Positions 20,735 to 33,925 of a DNA stretch of 64,000 bases are shown in pieces. The first letter of the stretch is position 1; every line of letters begins with the position of its first letter. Position numbers and translations under genes: made by a program. Origin of the DNA: Bugulina stolonifera (lineage: Eukaryota; Bryozoa; Gymnolaemata; Cheilostomatida; Bugulidae); contig OW285187.1 of the NCBI GenBank assembly GCA_935421135.1, positions 33,482,818 to 33,546,817 of the forward strand, read 5' to 3'. The notes under the pieces were generated by a model. The model searched no databases and was not told the DNA's origin. It saw only the letters and a program-made list of their open reading frames with translations.

Positions 20735-23700
20735 ATGGCAGAGAATATGAACCTTTCTGTGCAATCTGAGCTACCTGTAGTTAGTCTGTCTCGGTCTGCG
20801 CCATCCACACAGTCTGTACCATCTACACAGTCTGCACCAGCCTCCAGTATGATCACAGTAGCCAGTGCACCTGCTAATGCAGCTGTTAATACTGTTTTAC
20901 GCCAGAACAACAGTTCAAACCTTCATCTGACTGGTGTCATACAGAAACAAGCTGCACCCACTGCTGCAACCACATCTATAGGCATACAGGTAAATAAGGA
21001 GAGTCCAGAACCCTAATATGCTATATGAGTCTATGTCTAGGGTACACTGCTGTAATCCTGCATACCATTCTACAGTGCCAACCTAAAGACCCAGCAGGCT
21101 CCTGGCATTCATCTATTACTGCCTCATCATGAAGAGTGTTAATTTCTAATTTCTTTGTTAGTTTTAGTCTATTGTGCCAGGTGTTACCTCAATTAGTATG
21201 CCTACATGCTGAAAACTTTATTTGCCCTGTTCAGCTAGCAGTGTATTCATGTGGTCTCTTCTTTTCTCTAGATCCCTAGAGGCTTTGTTCTGCCTGCTGG
21301 TAGTGAATTTGTATGCGATACTAATGGTACAGTTTATGTGAGGACTGGAAACCAAGCTGTGTCTTCCCAACCAATGTCTCGTAACAGTATCGGATCGATG
21401 GTGCCCATTAAAACAATTGCACTTTCTTCTCGCTCGCTTGCTGGCACCAAGGTGTCAGCTCCAAATGGGCTGACTATACTCAATAAGGTTCCAACACCAA
21501 CCCAGATGTCAGCATTGGCCCAGGTGTCAGGATCAAGCAAGGTGTCAGCTCCAGCCAAGGTGTTGTTACCAACTCAAGTGTCGGCTCCAGCTAAGGTGTC
21601 GGCATTGACTCAGGTGTCGGCTCCAGCCAAGGTGTCAGCATTGACTCAGGTGTCCACTTCTGCAAAGGTGTCAGCATTGACTCAGGTGTCCACTTCTGCA
21701 AAGGTGTCAGCATTGACTCAGGTGTCCACTTCTGCAAAGGTGTCAGCATTGACCCATGTACCTACTTCAAATGCAGCTTCCACGTCAGGATCATCATTGT
21801 CAACACACCTCCTGCAAGCTACAGCTTCTCAACCACATGGCTCATCGATTAACACTAACAATGATCCAGTAACAAGATCCCTGGCTGTCCAGACTGGCCA
21901 TAAGCGTAAGTACATGTAATAGTCACTGATATGTCTGCTGTGCATGGTCTAATTGATATATATGCTCTATAATGCCTAAAACCCATGTTTTTGCATCTAT
22001 AGCCAACATCATTGGTGCAGTAGCTACACTTAAATTGGTGATGGAGAACTTGTTGCAGAAAGCTAAAACATTACCAGTCCACTCGAAGGTGAAGGATGCT
22101 ATTGAATACCTTTTGGTACGTACCGACCAGTAATTCTCGTAATATAATCTGTATAACTCTAGTCTTGTTTGTACATTTTACATGTAACTAGACAGCGTTG
22201 TGGTGCCTATATTCACATTCACATTTTAATCTTCTTACATGGTATGGTTGTCATATACATTGTGTAAAAATCAGTGTGCTTTCTAGCGTTTGGCGTGTCG
22301 AAATAGAAATTTGAATTTGTCTTACATAAATATTATCTTATCAGGTGGGAGCTTTAAACGCAGACGAATTCAATAATAAATTGAAGGAGTGCAATTTAAA
22401 TTTGGATGCTCATGTGTGTCTTGCACTTCAGGTGAGTTGCGTATATACAATTCTTATTATGGGAAAGGTGTAGTGGTAGTATTGCATGTGCATGTACACA
22501 ATGTAGTTGCAATCCTGACAAACATTCACGTCTTTTGTATGAAGTTGAGCTGCCTGATTGAATTCACTTGTACATGTTTATTTTTTACTGTTTTGTAGAA
22601 TCATTTAGCGAACTTACGAATGGCCGTATCATCAAACAATTTCCAAATAAAAGGGTTACCTAGTGATTGGCTGACTAAAAGAAAGCGTATGGTCGGCCTA
22701 CAAATGAACAACAAGCAGGTGGGTGTTGATGGCATCATTTCCTTTGTATAGCCTACATGTAGCTGATATAGCTTTTCAGTTTTGTAAGGAGATGAACGCA
22801 ACTCTGATCTTTTTGGATAAGTCAATATGAACACAACAATAATCAGGGTGTATCTTACATGTAGATCTAACCTGTTCTCCATATCCTTCATTCATCTAAT
22901 CTAATAGCCATTTGATCATCGTTATCAGGTTCGGCCTGTGGTCTTAGGTCAACAAATTCAAGGTCAACCTCGTACTGGTGTCCCTCTGCAACAACGCGCT
23001 CCTGTGCAGCTGCGTATTCCTTTGCAACTAATCTCCTCACAGCAAGGAGCGGTGCTACAGCAACGAGGCTCTCTACCACCCGATATTCATCTGCTACAAC
23101 GGCAGCAACGCCCTATAGTGATTAGACTTCAGTCAAGGTGAGATGATAGTAAGATACTTCTGTGTACAGGTGATAGTGTGTGAATATAAAGTAATTATAA
23201 TTACTTGATGGACAGTTTTTTCCCATTATTCATTTGTGATTTGCCTAAATAAGATGCAGTTTACTGATGGGCTTATGCTGTGGAGTAGAATAAATTTAGA
23301 ACTGATTGGTAATTTACTATAAATTTTAGGTTATATTCTCAACAATTCCTCTTTTGTAGTATTTGTGAACATTGTCACAATAACAATAAAGTTTTTTCTA
23401 AGCAATTTCAAGGGTTTCTTTGCTAATAGGCTTGATTTTCCTAAACCAATAAAATGTGAACAGTTTGGCTAAAAAGAATTCCATTTTTAATCGTTTTAGT
23501 CACATTTGATTTAGTGATGGATGCTATATTCTAGGCAACTCTCTTCATTAAGCAATGGTGTACCGTGTACAGCAGCGTTGGCACCCAGGTCTCTCGCAAC
23601 CACTCATATCCTATCAAATATGAGACAGCCTACACCACCTCCCTTGACCAGTAAGCCCACACCATCTTCGTCCAGTAGCTCGGCATCTCAGAAGCTGGCG

Positions 23701-24796
23701 CTGCCTTTGCTGACGTTTCCACATCTACATCAAATGCTTGTGGAGAAAGGTATTTGTCTGTGTAGTACATGTATATTAGCAGGTACTCTTATTGTTAACT
23801 TTTACGCGATTTGTGTTCTCATGTATTTTTGATCTGGGGAAATACTACAAATGGTGCTAGTGCTAAGTATCCCTAAATATTTTATCAGCTCGATGTAAAG
23901 GACTAAAGAAATATGAGAGCAGTGTTTTACAAAGATTGTCGGGCGCTTGTGAGGAGATGATGCATGCTTTTCTAGCCTCATGTATTTCTGCAGCTGAGCA
24001 CAGGACCGATACATACAGCGTAAGCCCCACCTTTAACCTTCTCTGCTAATTCTCCTAGTTTGAATCATTATTGTGACTGATGAGTTGATATTTAATGAAA
24101 GCTAATGTAAATTGTAGGCCAACAAGATGTATGTTCCTGAGATGAATGTTAGAGCTAATATGAAATTTTTGGAGAGTTTGGACCAAGCTGAAAAGAAGAG
24201 GAAAGATGACAAAGAAAGAGCTGTGCTTAAGAAAGCCGCAAAAGATCGAAACAAAACTTGTGATCCTGTGAAAGAGCAATTGAAACAAAAGGGAAGAGCT
24301 GTAAGTTAGTGTTGTGTATTGTCTGAGATGGGAAGTAGCCTTCTGTGGAAATTGGAGATGCCTGTTTAAATATTCATCCAATTTTGTTTCGAAGTTTTAA
24401 CTGCTAAATCTCTTTTTACCAGATGTGCTTAGCAGAGAGTGAAGCTCTAGACTTTGAAAGAACAAATTTGGCGGCTCTGAAAGCCATTGGATCGAGAAAA
24501 CGGAAAATTGACCTATCAGCATCTCTTGACAAAACCGCTACAGACTCTTCTGTTGATATGACATTCCAGGTAGTTTATGACTTTCCAATTGCATTCTGAT
24601 CACTGCTTAACTTAATTTCATGGTTTGGCTCAGTATGTGTTACTCTCTTGTGCTCAAGTACTTGTTTATGACAACACTGTAGATTCCACAGAGGGTACGC
24701 TTGAAAAGAATTACTCTAAGGGACGTACAATATGTCGCAGAGATGGATCAACATTTATCTCAGACACTTCCTCTCTTCAGATCATACATCGGATAG
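20735..24796 (+). CDS. TAF4: TFIID subunit TAF4
   Basis: Eleven exons give 735 residues: 20735-20989, 21272-21905, 22003-22115, 22345-22431, 22599-22718, 22929-23137, 23535-23749, 23889-24019, 24118-24300, 24423-24569 and 24683-24796. Residues 1-296 are Ser/Thr/Val/Gln-rich and contain a 12-residue coding minisatellite. The TAFH (NHR1) domain spans about 298-375 (LKLVMENLLQKAK, ALNADEFNNKLKEC). Another Gln/Pro-rich region follows. The C-terminal TAF4 domain begins near 525 with a divergent histone fold (LLTFPHLHQMLVEK), then the signature RANMKFLESLDQAEKKRKDD and AALKAIGSRKRKIDLS. The last exon encodes RVRLKRITLRDVQYVAEMDQ, matching the conserved TAF4 terminus. TAF4 pairs with TAF12 in TFIID, and the TAFH domain binds activators. 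The animal family is often longer (about 900-1100), so the activator region is short here. Confidence 0.93.
21540..21765 (+). repeat. 36-bp coding minisatellite in TAF4 exon 2
   Basis: Tandem 36-bp units (12 codons) encode the pattern KVSALTQVSTSA or KVSALTQVSAPA about five to six times. The last three units are nearly identical, which indicates recent expansion. The unit keeps the frame, so copy number changes only protein length. It sits in the low-complexity activator-binding part of TAF4, where length is poorly constrained. Confidence 0.9.
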
Positions 24797-25799
24797 AAAT
24801 TCTCACCTTGTACTAGCAGCATTCCATCTGCTCGTGAGGAACACTCCATTTCCTGTCCAATGTAGTATGTTATGTGCACGGTTTCTCTATTATAATACAT
24901 CTATTTACGCTGAATCTCGGTTATTCTTTCAATCAATTCATGGGTTTGATATTATGATTTGTATTTGCAAGCATAGTCCTTGTTAGTCATTTACTCTGCT
25001 CTCAGGCAGTGCTTTATACCGGTGATGTAATAACCTATTGGTGATGTAATTTTATGTATTTTCTTACCATTTTTTGCATTTTTCTTAGTTGTGTGTACAC
25101 TGGTTAATATGTCAATAGTATTGTATAAAATTATATAATATAGTACCCATGTGACAAGTACAGGTTATGTATGTAGTTTTGTTAGACTTATATCATGACA
25201 ATCAATTGTTCGTGTTATTGGTGACTTCCTATAATATGATCTACTAGTTTTAGATGACCATTAATTATTTCAGTTTTGTAGTATTATTTGTATTTGAAAT
25301 AATATCGAATTTTGAATAGAGTTAGAGCTTATTCATAAGAAATAAAACATTGTTCATACAAAAATACTTTTGTGGTTATTCAGTGCTCCTGTTCTAAACC
25401 TGAAATTCTTGCAAAATTTTCTACGGCACACTGCACACATTCAGATGTAAAATTATTAACAAAAACCAAGCCTATAAGAAATCCCCACTTAAGGTAAAGT
25501 AGTGCATCCGCTCATTTTTATTTTACATTCCTTGAATTTAATTTAATTTAGGCTTCACCATCTTTTTAGCAGCTTAGTGGAAAAACAGGAGTTGTCTGCT
25601 CAAATTTACAAATTATAAATCCCATTCGAAAACTGTTGTCAGCGAGAACGCGTTGCTATTGGTTGCGCGGCTCACAGGTTCATCATATTGGTTTCACTTT
25701 GGTGCAGGTGCTTGAACAAAACAAAGCAACTGGTCATTGTAAATTGTCCCTTTTAACGTTTAGTTTTTGGAGGATCCTTGATAAGTATACTACATAAAT
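24797..25799. other. Intergenic, TAF4 to MDM1
   Basis: About 1 kb between same-strand genes. It should hold the TAF4 3' UTR (aataaa-like signals near 25343) and the MDM1 promoter. Near 25650-25690 the base composition turns GC-rich, with two inverted CCAAT boxes (attggttgcgcgg and attggtttcac). No other coding exon was seen. Confidence 0.6.
25640..25700 (+). promoter_or_regulatory. Probable MDM1 core promoter with CCAAT boxes
   Basis: A short GC-rich patch in AT-rich surroundings, 100-160 bp before the MDM1 start codon. It holds 'aacgcgttgc' and two inverted CCAAT boxes about 30 bp apart. NF-Y-type CCAAT pairs are common in animal promoters of cell-cycle and centriolar genes. This is inference from position and motif only. 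Confidence 0.35.
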
Positions 25800-28700
25800 A
25801 TGCCTGTACGGTTTAAGGTATGTATTCAAAGAGTCAGTAAATTTCACAGCTTACTATATGAATATTGATGTGCATAAATCCGGTAAGGATTAGCCACATA
25901 TTTTTCAATTTTCTTTTGAGTTTTGTAATAAACTAATTAATGTAATTAAAATTAATTAATCGTGATTATTGATTAGTATAGTTAATTTAAATCTCACAAC
26001 AAGTTTTTTATGAAATTGTATGCAATTAGGTTTTTGTACTTGATAAATGCAGGAACTAGGCTAGTCCCAATGAATGAGTGCTATTTGTGTGTAAGCCATT
26101 GTGTTAATGTTTTAGAAATGTCATTTTTCAAATGTCAAAGCTTGCAGCAGGGTGTTGTTTAGGTTGTCACCATAGAATTTTATGGATTTTATAGTATAGG
26201 CCTATGAATGGCTTCTCAGCAGACAACAAGAAATATATCTTAGCCCATTATACATGTATTTGTGTATTTCCTTTAAACTATGTACTATGCAGGGAGATTC
26301 GGAGTACCATGAGCGATTCAAATGGTTAGAGTCACCCAAAAGTGCCACGTTTTCTCCAACAAAGCAGCAGTCAGCGCCTACTGCTGGGTTAAGCTCTCCA
26401 CAAGCTAGCCAAGTTCAAGGTGCGTGATGCAGTAATGTCATTTGTAGTCTGTAGTTAGAATTAAGTCAGCATCAAATATTGTAGGTAATTGGTAGTAAAT
26501 AGATATAATATTCGAAATGCAACCCTGATAGTTAGGAATTCAATTTTCACTGGTATGGTTGTTATCACTACACCATTTCTAGCTATAGACGAATAATCCA
26601 AATTTTAGTCTGCTATAACGTACATGTACCTACACAAAACTGCTTCCACTATAATATCAAACTAGTCTTGACATCTTGAATATTAATGTAGCATAGGATA
26701 ATACTGCACTGGTAAGTAAGCGAATCAATGAAACCTGTGTCATGTTCTTCAGAATGAAAAAGTTTCTGTAATGCATTATATTTCGATGCAGTATTAAGTC
26801 TTATCACTTTGACCTTTTGTCGTATCCTACTTTATCGTTCAACAAAGAATAACACATTCAAACCATTGGTTGTTAATGCTATGTTGAGTGTTGCTGTGTT
26901 AGAGAGTCACAACAGATATAAGCAGTTAGCATAATATGAAGTAAGGTAATGTTAGCCTACTCTCAATTCATGTAAACAATGCTCTGGAATGTAGATAGTA
27001 GATGTAACCCCTGTGGTGCTAGTGTCTACCTGTATATCCTAAGTCTGTGAATATTTTACAGTTGAAAAATCTGTTTTTTACATATTAATCATCTTGATGA
27101 CTACTAATATTTTCGTTGTTCTATCCATAAATGGAATGTATGCATGTCATCATAGCAACATCTATTGTGCCTGCTCCTAGAGCTTGATTTCACTTCAACC
27201 TCGCCACAAGATACAATCTGTAACATCGACTGCTCCCTCGTTTCCAGGATTCATGGATGAGCCTGCCATTTTACGGAAGAAAAAGCCGATACCACTTGTT
27301 ACGACGAGCACTACTAAGATGTTCGAGGATGATATTGTCGTACCTGATGATTTTATGCTGCTAGGGAGCCAGGAGAAGTTCACGACCAATGTACCATACA
27401 AAGACTATCTCACCAAGAACCGTACCAGGGTTTTAGGTACTACCTATGTGGTAAGTATTTGCTGTGGGTACACACGCACCCATGTCTATTTTATTCAATG
27501 TGTGGCTTGTTTATAGAAAAATATAGTTAGCCATGTCTGAATGAAGTGAATATTATGAAAGTTCAAAACTTCATACTCTTGAAATCTGGGAAATTTGTAT
27601 CTTACAGGCACCAGCTAAACCTGTTGACTTTGAAGAACTTCAGTCATCTCCAGCTAAACCTCTTGCTAAAATCAGTTTTGATACCGGAGCACCAAAGAGA
27701 AAGGGTATGAGTATGCATGTTATTCCAATAATATAAAGTTAAAATATAGAATACCCTAATTCAGGAATTGTATTCTCTTTTTAATTGGGAGAACAACTCT
27801 CAAATTGTCACAAATTAACATTATAATCGACATTGTACGCATGTAATAGACACTGATAGTATACATATGTATTTCTAATGCAAATTTCCTTTTGACAACC
27901 ATTTGATTTTGTAAAAGTAAATCGGGTATAAATTTGGATTGTTCGTGACTTAATATAAACTATTAGGCCTATTTGCAACTTGTAGAACAAGCAACTCTAA
28001 CTGAGCAACCACCTGTGCGTATTGAAGGTAAAGCTAAAACTGTGAATCTCTCTAAAACCCGGATTATAGCGAAAGAACCTTCATCTCCTGTTGTATGTAT
28101 TCCAGCATCATACTAGTTTAGTTTGTGTTATGTTATGTTGTCAAGCATGCTTTGTAACTTGTATTAATCTACTCATTATTTGCCATTACACTTTGGAATT
28201 GTCATCTTTCTGTAATATGGTGTTTTACAAACATTACTGCTTGAGAACATGTTATTATAACATCAATCAATACTTGACGCATGATATTATTTAGTATTTT
28301 GTATAGCCTTTGTACCTATCAGCAATTGACAATGTGATCTTTCTAGCATGATTGCTTGTCTATGTATTGCTTCTAGTGTATTGCATCAAGCTTGCTTCCC
28401 TTGTTGCAGTCACCACCACAATCCTCTACTAATAAACCAAACTCAGCTACTAAGGTAGAGAAGCCTGCTAAATCCCAGGTTATGGAACCTCCTAAGTCTC
28501 GTATGGAGCCACCCACCCCATCCCGTCCACCTGTAGAACTTCCAGCTGAAGTACAGGAACCAAAGCTAAAACACAAACAGGATCCAAATGTGGATGTAAG
28601 ACAAATTATTTCAACACAGCAACCGAAAACCAAACCATTCTACCTGGACTTTGTTGCATTCTGAAGTGTTTCATTAGTCATTTTCTAGGATTCAATCACC

Positions 28701-31700
28701 ATTTTACGCCAGGTACAGGTTGCTTACATGTAATATGTGGTTCAGTGATGGTTGAATGAGATCAGAGTACAGTGAGATGATGTTTATTATAGAACACATA
28801 TGCAATGAAGTATAGAGCAGGCGTGGCTCCACATAGATCCAGTAATAAGAGGAGGTCTGAGTATGCATACAAGTTTGACTGGAAGAAACCAGTGGAGTCT
28901 ACCCCACTATTAGCTGCTGAACAGGTAAGCGAATGGTTAGCGGTTACTTACCAATGTTTGTCTGGTTGTTTAGACTGTGTGCATCTCTTGCAGTGATATT
29001 TTCAATACTGTGGAATTATTTGTTCAAACTCATAGAAATATTTGTGGACAGTGTGAATTGGGCTACTGAAGTTGTTTACAATGCACCCTACACCCAATTA
29101 TTTTATATGCCTAGGTTCATTCAAACCCTGTAATGAAGTTCTAGCTTGGATACCAGAGAAAAATTAGGATTTGTCCTCTCTTGGCACATCAGTTGGAATG
29201 CATTGTATAAGAATAGACTGTTATCTTAATTAGGTTGTGCACAACAACAACCCACAAGTTGGACCATACAAACTTGAGGTACCTAAGAAGAGTGAGTACA
29301 GAAAGGAGTTTAGACCCTGGAAGTACAAACCAGTAGTCAGTCAGGATGACTCTGCTGCTGCTTCTAGAAATCTCAAGAAAACTATAAAGGGGTCAAAGGT
29401 AAGTGCCCTCTACTATACACATATTACTACACCCATGTATACTAACTCTAAGGCTAGAAATTCGTCACCACTTACATTATTTCATACCCCAATATTCTTA
29501 TACAATGTACTGAAGGGAAACAGAGTTATAATTTCTACCATATAATAGCTGTTGTTCTGATGCTCATTTATAATAAGACTTATTTTCCTTGTATCACAGT
29601 TGAGGAGGACCAGGAGTGATATGGATTTAACTCCAGACAGACGCCCAGCTGCAGGATCTCCTTCTAGAATCTATCATGATAATGCAAGACTAACACAGTC
29701 CTTGAACCCTCAGAAGCCCTTTTTTCCCCATCGCCGTACTGTGTAAGTATTATGGAAGAGTCGATAACTTTCAATGCTGTTTAATGGGAGTTGTCTTTTT
29801 CAACTCAAATAATTGGAAATTATTATTGTTTTACTTAATCAAGGGGCAGGAGATTCATCCCTACCTACAAGTATATTGATCTCAATATTACTATTAATTG
29901 TGAAGATAATGTTTCATTTTTTTAGTAATAATAATTTGAACTATTTCTCAGGAGTTGGGTGACCGAGTACAAGTCTAACTTCCAACCATTCAGCAGATTT
30001 AAGTATGACCAAGGAGCGTGGCAGGGTGCCGCCCCTCCTCACATTAAACAACAAATGGTAAGATTTGAAGCAAAGCCTTCCATATGTTACTCATTATTAG
30101 TTATGGGGGACATGGTACTATTGACCAATGTGTCTTGTATTCTATGTGTAATTGATATCCGTGTTTAGATGAGCCTACAAAATAAGCTTTTAATTATAAC
30201 TAGAACTACGAATTAGATGGTCAAGTAAGCACAAGTAACTGGATGGGTGAAGTGAAGGAGTTGAGAGAGAAGGCTGAAGAGTACAGGTATGCTGCAAAGT
30301 ATTACTAGTCTACGACATTATCTACATGTAATATGTGTGTTAGTGAATGTCAATATACCTGGTAGAGTGATTGCTTTCATTTTCATGTAGTGAATGTATA
30401 AGTGGACCATTTTGCAGGAAACGGTCTAACGGTACTCACTTCAGTCGAGTTCATGTGGCTCAACTGTTGTCTGACAACAGTAAACTTTGGGATGCTGTCA
30501 GCGTAAGCAGTGATCTTTCTGCATTAGACCTCGAGCAATCTCAAGTCTCCAACAGGTACATAACATGTAACTGTGCTATGATATTTATATGTTGTGAAAT
30601 TTGAATTCGTGCAGTAGGCAAGCCAAAGGATTTTGTCTTTTTCATTCTACTTCAGTCTAATCTCTACAATGATAAGTAAAATGTTCTGTTGTGGTATTTA
30701 GTTCTCCTCCAGTAAAGAGATCTTCTAATAGTGGCTCTAGACAGAGAACACAAAGTGCCCAAGCTGCTTTCAGGTCTACTGGTAAAAAGAAGGTAAATGA
30801 GAGTGTACAGACTGGTGAAGTACCATGCACCGGGGCAAGGAAAAGGCTAGCATGGTCATCAGATGGAGGGCGGTCTACCAGTACATCTGACAGGTCGGTT
30901 TATTCATGGTTGTCTGCAGTTGTAAATTGAATTGTAAATTAACAGCTCTCTCATTTCACAGACAGTGTTTTAATCTTTCTTTCAGTGCCAGGAGTATTCG
31001 CTCTTCCAGTTCGCATACAGTAAGTCTGTCAGAAGACTCATTCAGGCCTCAAGAGAAGAAGCCTTCTGCAAGCAAAGATCAGCCCGCCCAACCCGTACTG
31101 GTTCAAGCCACTGAAAGGCTATCTGAAATATCTGATTCTACAGAAAATGGCCGAGCACAGACTCCCGAGTTGGCAGAAGCTCCAGTTGTTCATAGACACC
31201 ATCTAGATATAACTACACCGAATCGGCATGGCATGATATTATCTAGTCCTCCACATGTATCTAACTCATATGGTCAGCAGAAAAGAGCATCCAATAGTAG
31301 TAACAACAGGAGCAGCACAGGTTTGTTAAACTATGTTATCATTTTACCTCTCTCATTTGCCTGTTGGAAACCAATACCAAGCTTGATTTTTGCTGCATGA
31401 TGACAACATATCAGTTTCAAGTTTTATGTGTAGAAAAAGTTCGAGTTAAGCCAACTGCTACATACACAAATGAAGAGTATCAAGCAAAGAATAAGAAAAC
31501 CCCAGACCTCCAGGTAAACATTCCCACTGACAGCGGAAAGAGCAAGCTCTTGATTTCTCCGACATATGGTAAACCGACCCCAGATACACACCCTCTGCTT
31601 AATGAGGAGGTTCCTGAACCCGTCGATATGATCTTAGAGACGCGTTATGTACAGAGTCCTCAACCTAAAGGTAAACAGAACTATAAGTTAAGGCAGGGAA

Positions 31701-32181
31701 GTATAAGAGGGACTGAAGAACTGGGAATACCTTTGTGACTTGCATTTAGTTATGAATAAATCTGCAATGCTTCGCAGAGGAAACATTACGTAAAGCATCT
31801 TTTGTTATAAATTTATTGTGTACTTTTTTTATTAGCCAAGAACATGCCATCTTTGGCAGAAGGCGCTGGTATGACGTATCAAATACCCCAAGCTAGACAA
31901 GACGACACTTGGAGACAAATGGGTGAGTTATTAACATTTGTATACAAATGATTAGAACAACTTAGGTGATCTCACAGTATCAATTCATGAGCAATGTCCA
32001 TATGTGCAGCGAGTGTACTTGCATTATTTTAGTGAAAAGGAATCGGGAAGATGATGAGTGTAGTCAGCTATCGGAATCAATGATGTCTGTAATTAGCTCA
32101 ACCTCTTCCTTAGCTAGCGAGGTGCTGGAGAGAGCAGCAAATCGACAGAAACACTTCTGGGGCCAGCATGCTAAGGGGTAA
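25800..32181 (+). CDS. MDM1: MDM1 nuclear/centriolar microtubule-binding protein
   Basis: Seventeen exons give 834 residues: 25800-25817, 26293-26419, 27248-27450, 27608-27704, 27986-28092, 28410-28595, 28793-28924, 29234-29398, 29600-29742, 29952-30057, 30204-30286, 30418-30555, 30702-30893, 30986-31320, 31434-31670, 31836-31922 and 32033-32181. The start MPVRFK followed by a SEY repeat is the MDM1 N-terminus. The SEYxxxFxW-type repeats that bind microtubules recur as SEYHERFKW, SEYAYKFDWKK, SEYRKEFRPWKY and TEYKSNFQPF. HFSRVHVAQLLSDNSKLWD and the end VLERAANRQKHFWG match the vertebrate C-terminus. MDM1 localises to centrioles and restrains centriole duplication. The middle and the part after residue 455 are Ser/Pro-rich and poorly conserved. 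The 18-nt first coding exon is secure because its frame and MPVRFK motif match the family. Confidence 0.93.
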
Positions 32182-32860
32182 TACCACTTAACATTCTCTC
32201 AGAAATGGGTAACACAAGTTGGATGCTTTGGGCTCATATTATGTAGATATGAAAGTTGCTTTGACCACTAGTAGGAACGCTCATGTACCTTGATTGAACT
32301 GCACATAACCATTTTAGTTATATGAATTAAAACTGTGGGGTTATTTTAATATTTATCTTACATTATACAATAATATATATCTTACCTAGTATTTAGAGAA
32401 TGTAGCATGTAGATTCTTACTATTATTCCAATGATCCTATTTCCATTTTTAAGTTGAACTATTATCATTACACTCCTTATGTATTTACTATTAGCCTATT
32501 TATAGTTAGTCCTATATACTTTACATGTGTTTATATGTACAACTATCATTTTAATTTATTTATAAGAATTTTAGAGCTAGCAAAATAATATGAATCTATT
32601 ACATTGCCCCATACACCATTCTGTAACATTTTTATAGCACAGGAACTATATTTGAATTATAAATAATTTATAATAAAACTTGAGAATTCTCATAATCATT
32701 TTGGCACATTTCTAGAAAAGAAAAGAAATTATAAAATTAACTTAACACGTTCCTTGAAAAAAAACAGGACTGTGATACATCTAAAACATTTGACATTCAA
32801 ATAAATACACAACCATCAATAACATCAATGGCAACCAGAAATAGTATCTACTGTAGATGG
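32182..32860. other. Convergent intergenic region, MDM1 and MTFP1
   Basis: About 680 bp of very AT-rich sequence between two converging stop codons, probably both 3' UTRs. An aataaaa-type signal lies near 32671. No coding exon was seen. Confidence 0.6.
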
Positions 32861-33925
32861 TTAGTCATCTCTGCTATGGTGAACTGCATGACTTTTGTTT
32901 AAAACTTCCTTATTGTTGAAAACCTTTCTGAAAGTTGCTTCCATGAGTATATCCACTCCCTTATCAATAGGAGCAATAATGAGAGGTATGGCCGCCAATC
33001 CTATGGCTGTAGATATCCCCTTACTAGTCGTCAGCGGTATTCTGGTTGACAGTAGTTTTGTACTTACCCAACAGATTCTATTTATTGTCAGTCCTATGAA
33101 TGAAACAAAACAAATCACTGAAAGTTGAATTTCATCCACAGATGATCCAACTTTATGTCTACTTGAACAATGAGAGAAGGAACACATGACCATCTACATG
33201 TAGCTTGTAACAAAAAGAAGTCTAATGTCTACCTGGAATTGCAACAGACGCAAGCCCTTGCCATATTAATGTGTCAGCTATACTCTGTGTGACAAGTCGA
33301 GTTCGTGAAGGATGTGTGTTGAACTAAAGAAGAATAAAGCGAATGATGTGCATAAGCATTGCATTATGTAGACCTACAAGACTAGGTGTAATATATATGA
33401 AAATTTGGGTGTGCAGAACTTCTAATAAAGTCATAACTGGTCCATGTTGTGGTAAAATTTATGTTGGTGTATCCTTCAGTGGTATATGGATCTACTGATT
33501 ACCTTCAAATGGGTCACCTGGCCTTTGTGAGCAGCATCTGCCATTACATAGCAACTGGATATACCATATGTTAGCCTCACCAGACCAATATGTACAAAAG
33601 ACCGAAATGCTTCACCGACTTCATTCGCATAACCTGAATTGGGAAGAGCATGGAAAATGAAATGCAAATAGCTCATGATCCATGTATATAGGCCTACGTG
33701 TAGCAGAAAAAGACATTATAGTCTGTAGTTATGTAGAAATAAGTATTATAAGAAGACTGGTCAAAAGCCTTTGAATTGTTATAGCTCATATGAAGAACAA
33801 TATTCATTACCTAAATATCTGACTGGGTAATCTCTAAAGATATCTCTCTCCATATACGGCTCATTGATTGAGTCATTGGTGGGAGTATTACCCAAGTTTC
33901 TCACGTTTGTATTGTCATCTGCCAT
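32861..33925 (-). CDS. MTFP1: Mitochondrial fission process protein 1 (MTP18)
   Basis: Four exons on the minus strand, 33925-33811, 33633-33503, 33323-33233 and 33093-32861, give 189 residues; the human protein is about 166. Residues 1-38 are a polar leader ending YPVRYLG. GYANEVGEAFRSFVHIGLVR and TYGISSCYVMADAAHKG are the MTFP1 signature, followed by ADTLIWQGLASVAIPGLTIN and GLAAIPLIIAPIDKGVDILM. Hydrophobic segments at LVRLTYGISSCYVMA, ADTLIWQGLASVAIPG and GLAAIPLIIAPI fit its inner-membrane topology. MTFP1 acts in mitochondrial fission and inner-membrane integrity. The hydrophilic C-terminal tail (NKEVLNKSHAVHHSRDD) is longer than I know from vertebrates. The start is the only in-frame ATG before the conserved block. 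Confidence 0.95.

Noticed and set aside
27184..27247. Earlier start or acceptor for MDM1 exon 3 (ORF begins at 27184)
   Set aside because: The acceptor at 27180 gives the wrong phase and a stop. The acceptor tcgtttccag at 27247 has a good pyrimidine tract and restores the frame.
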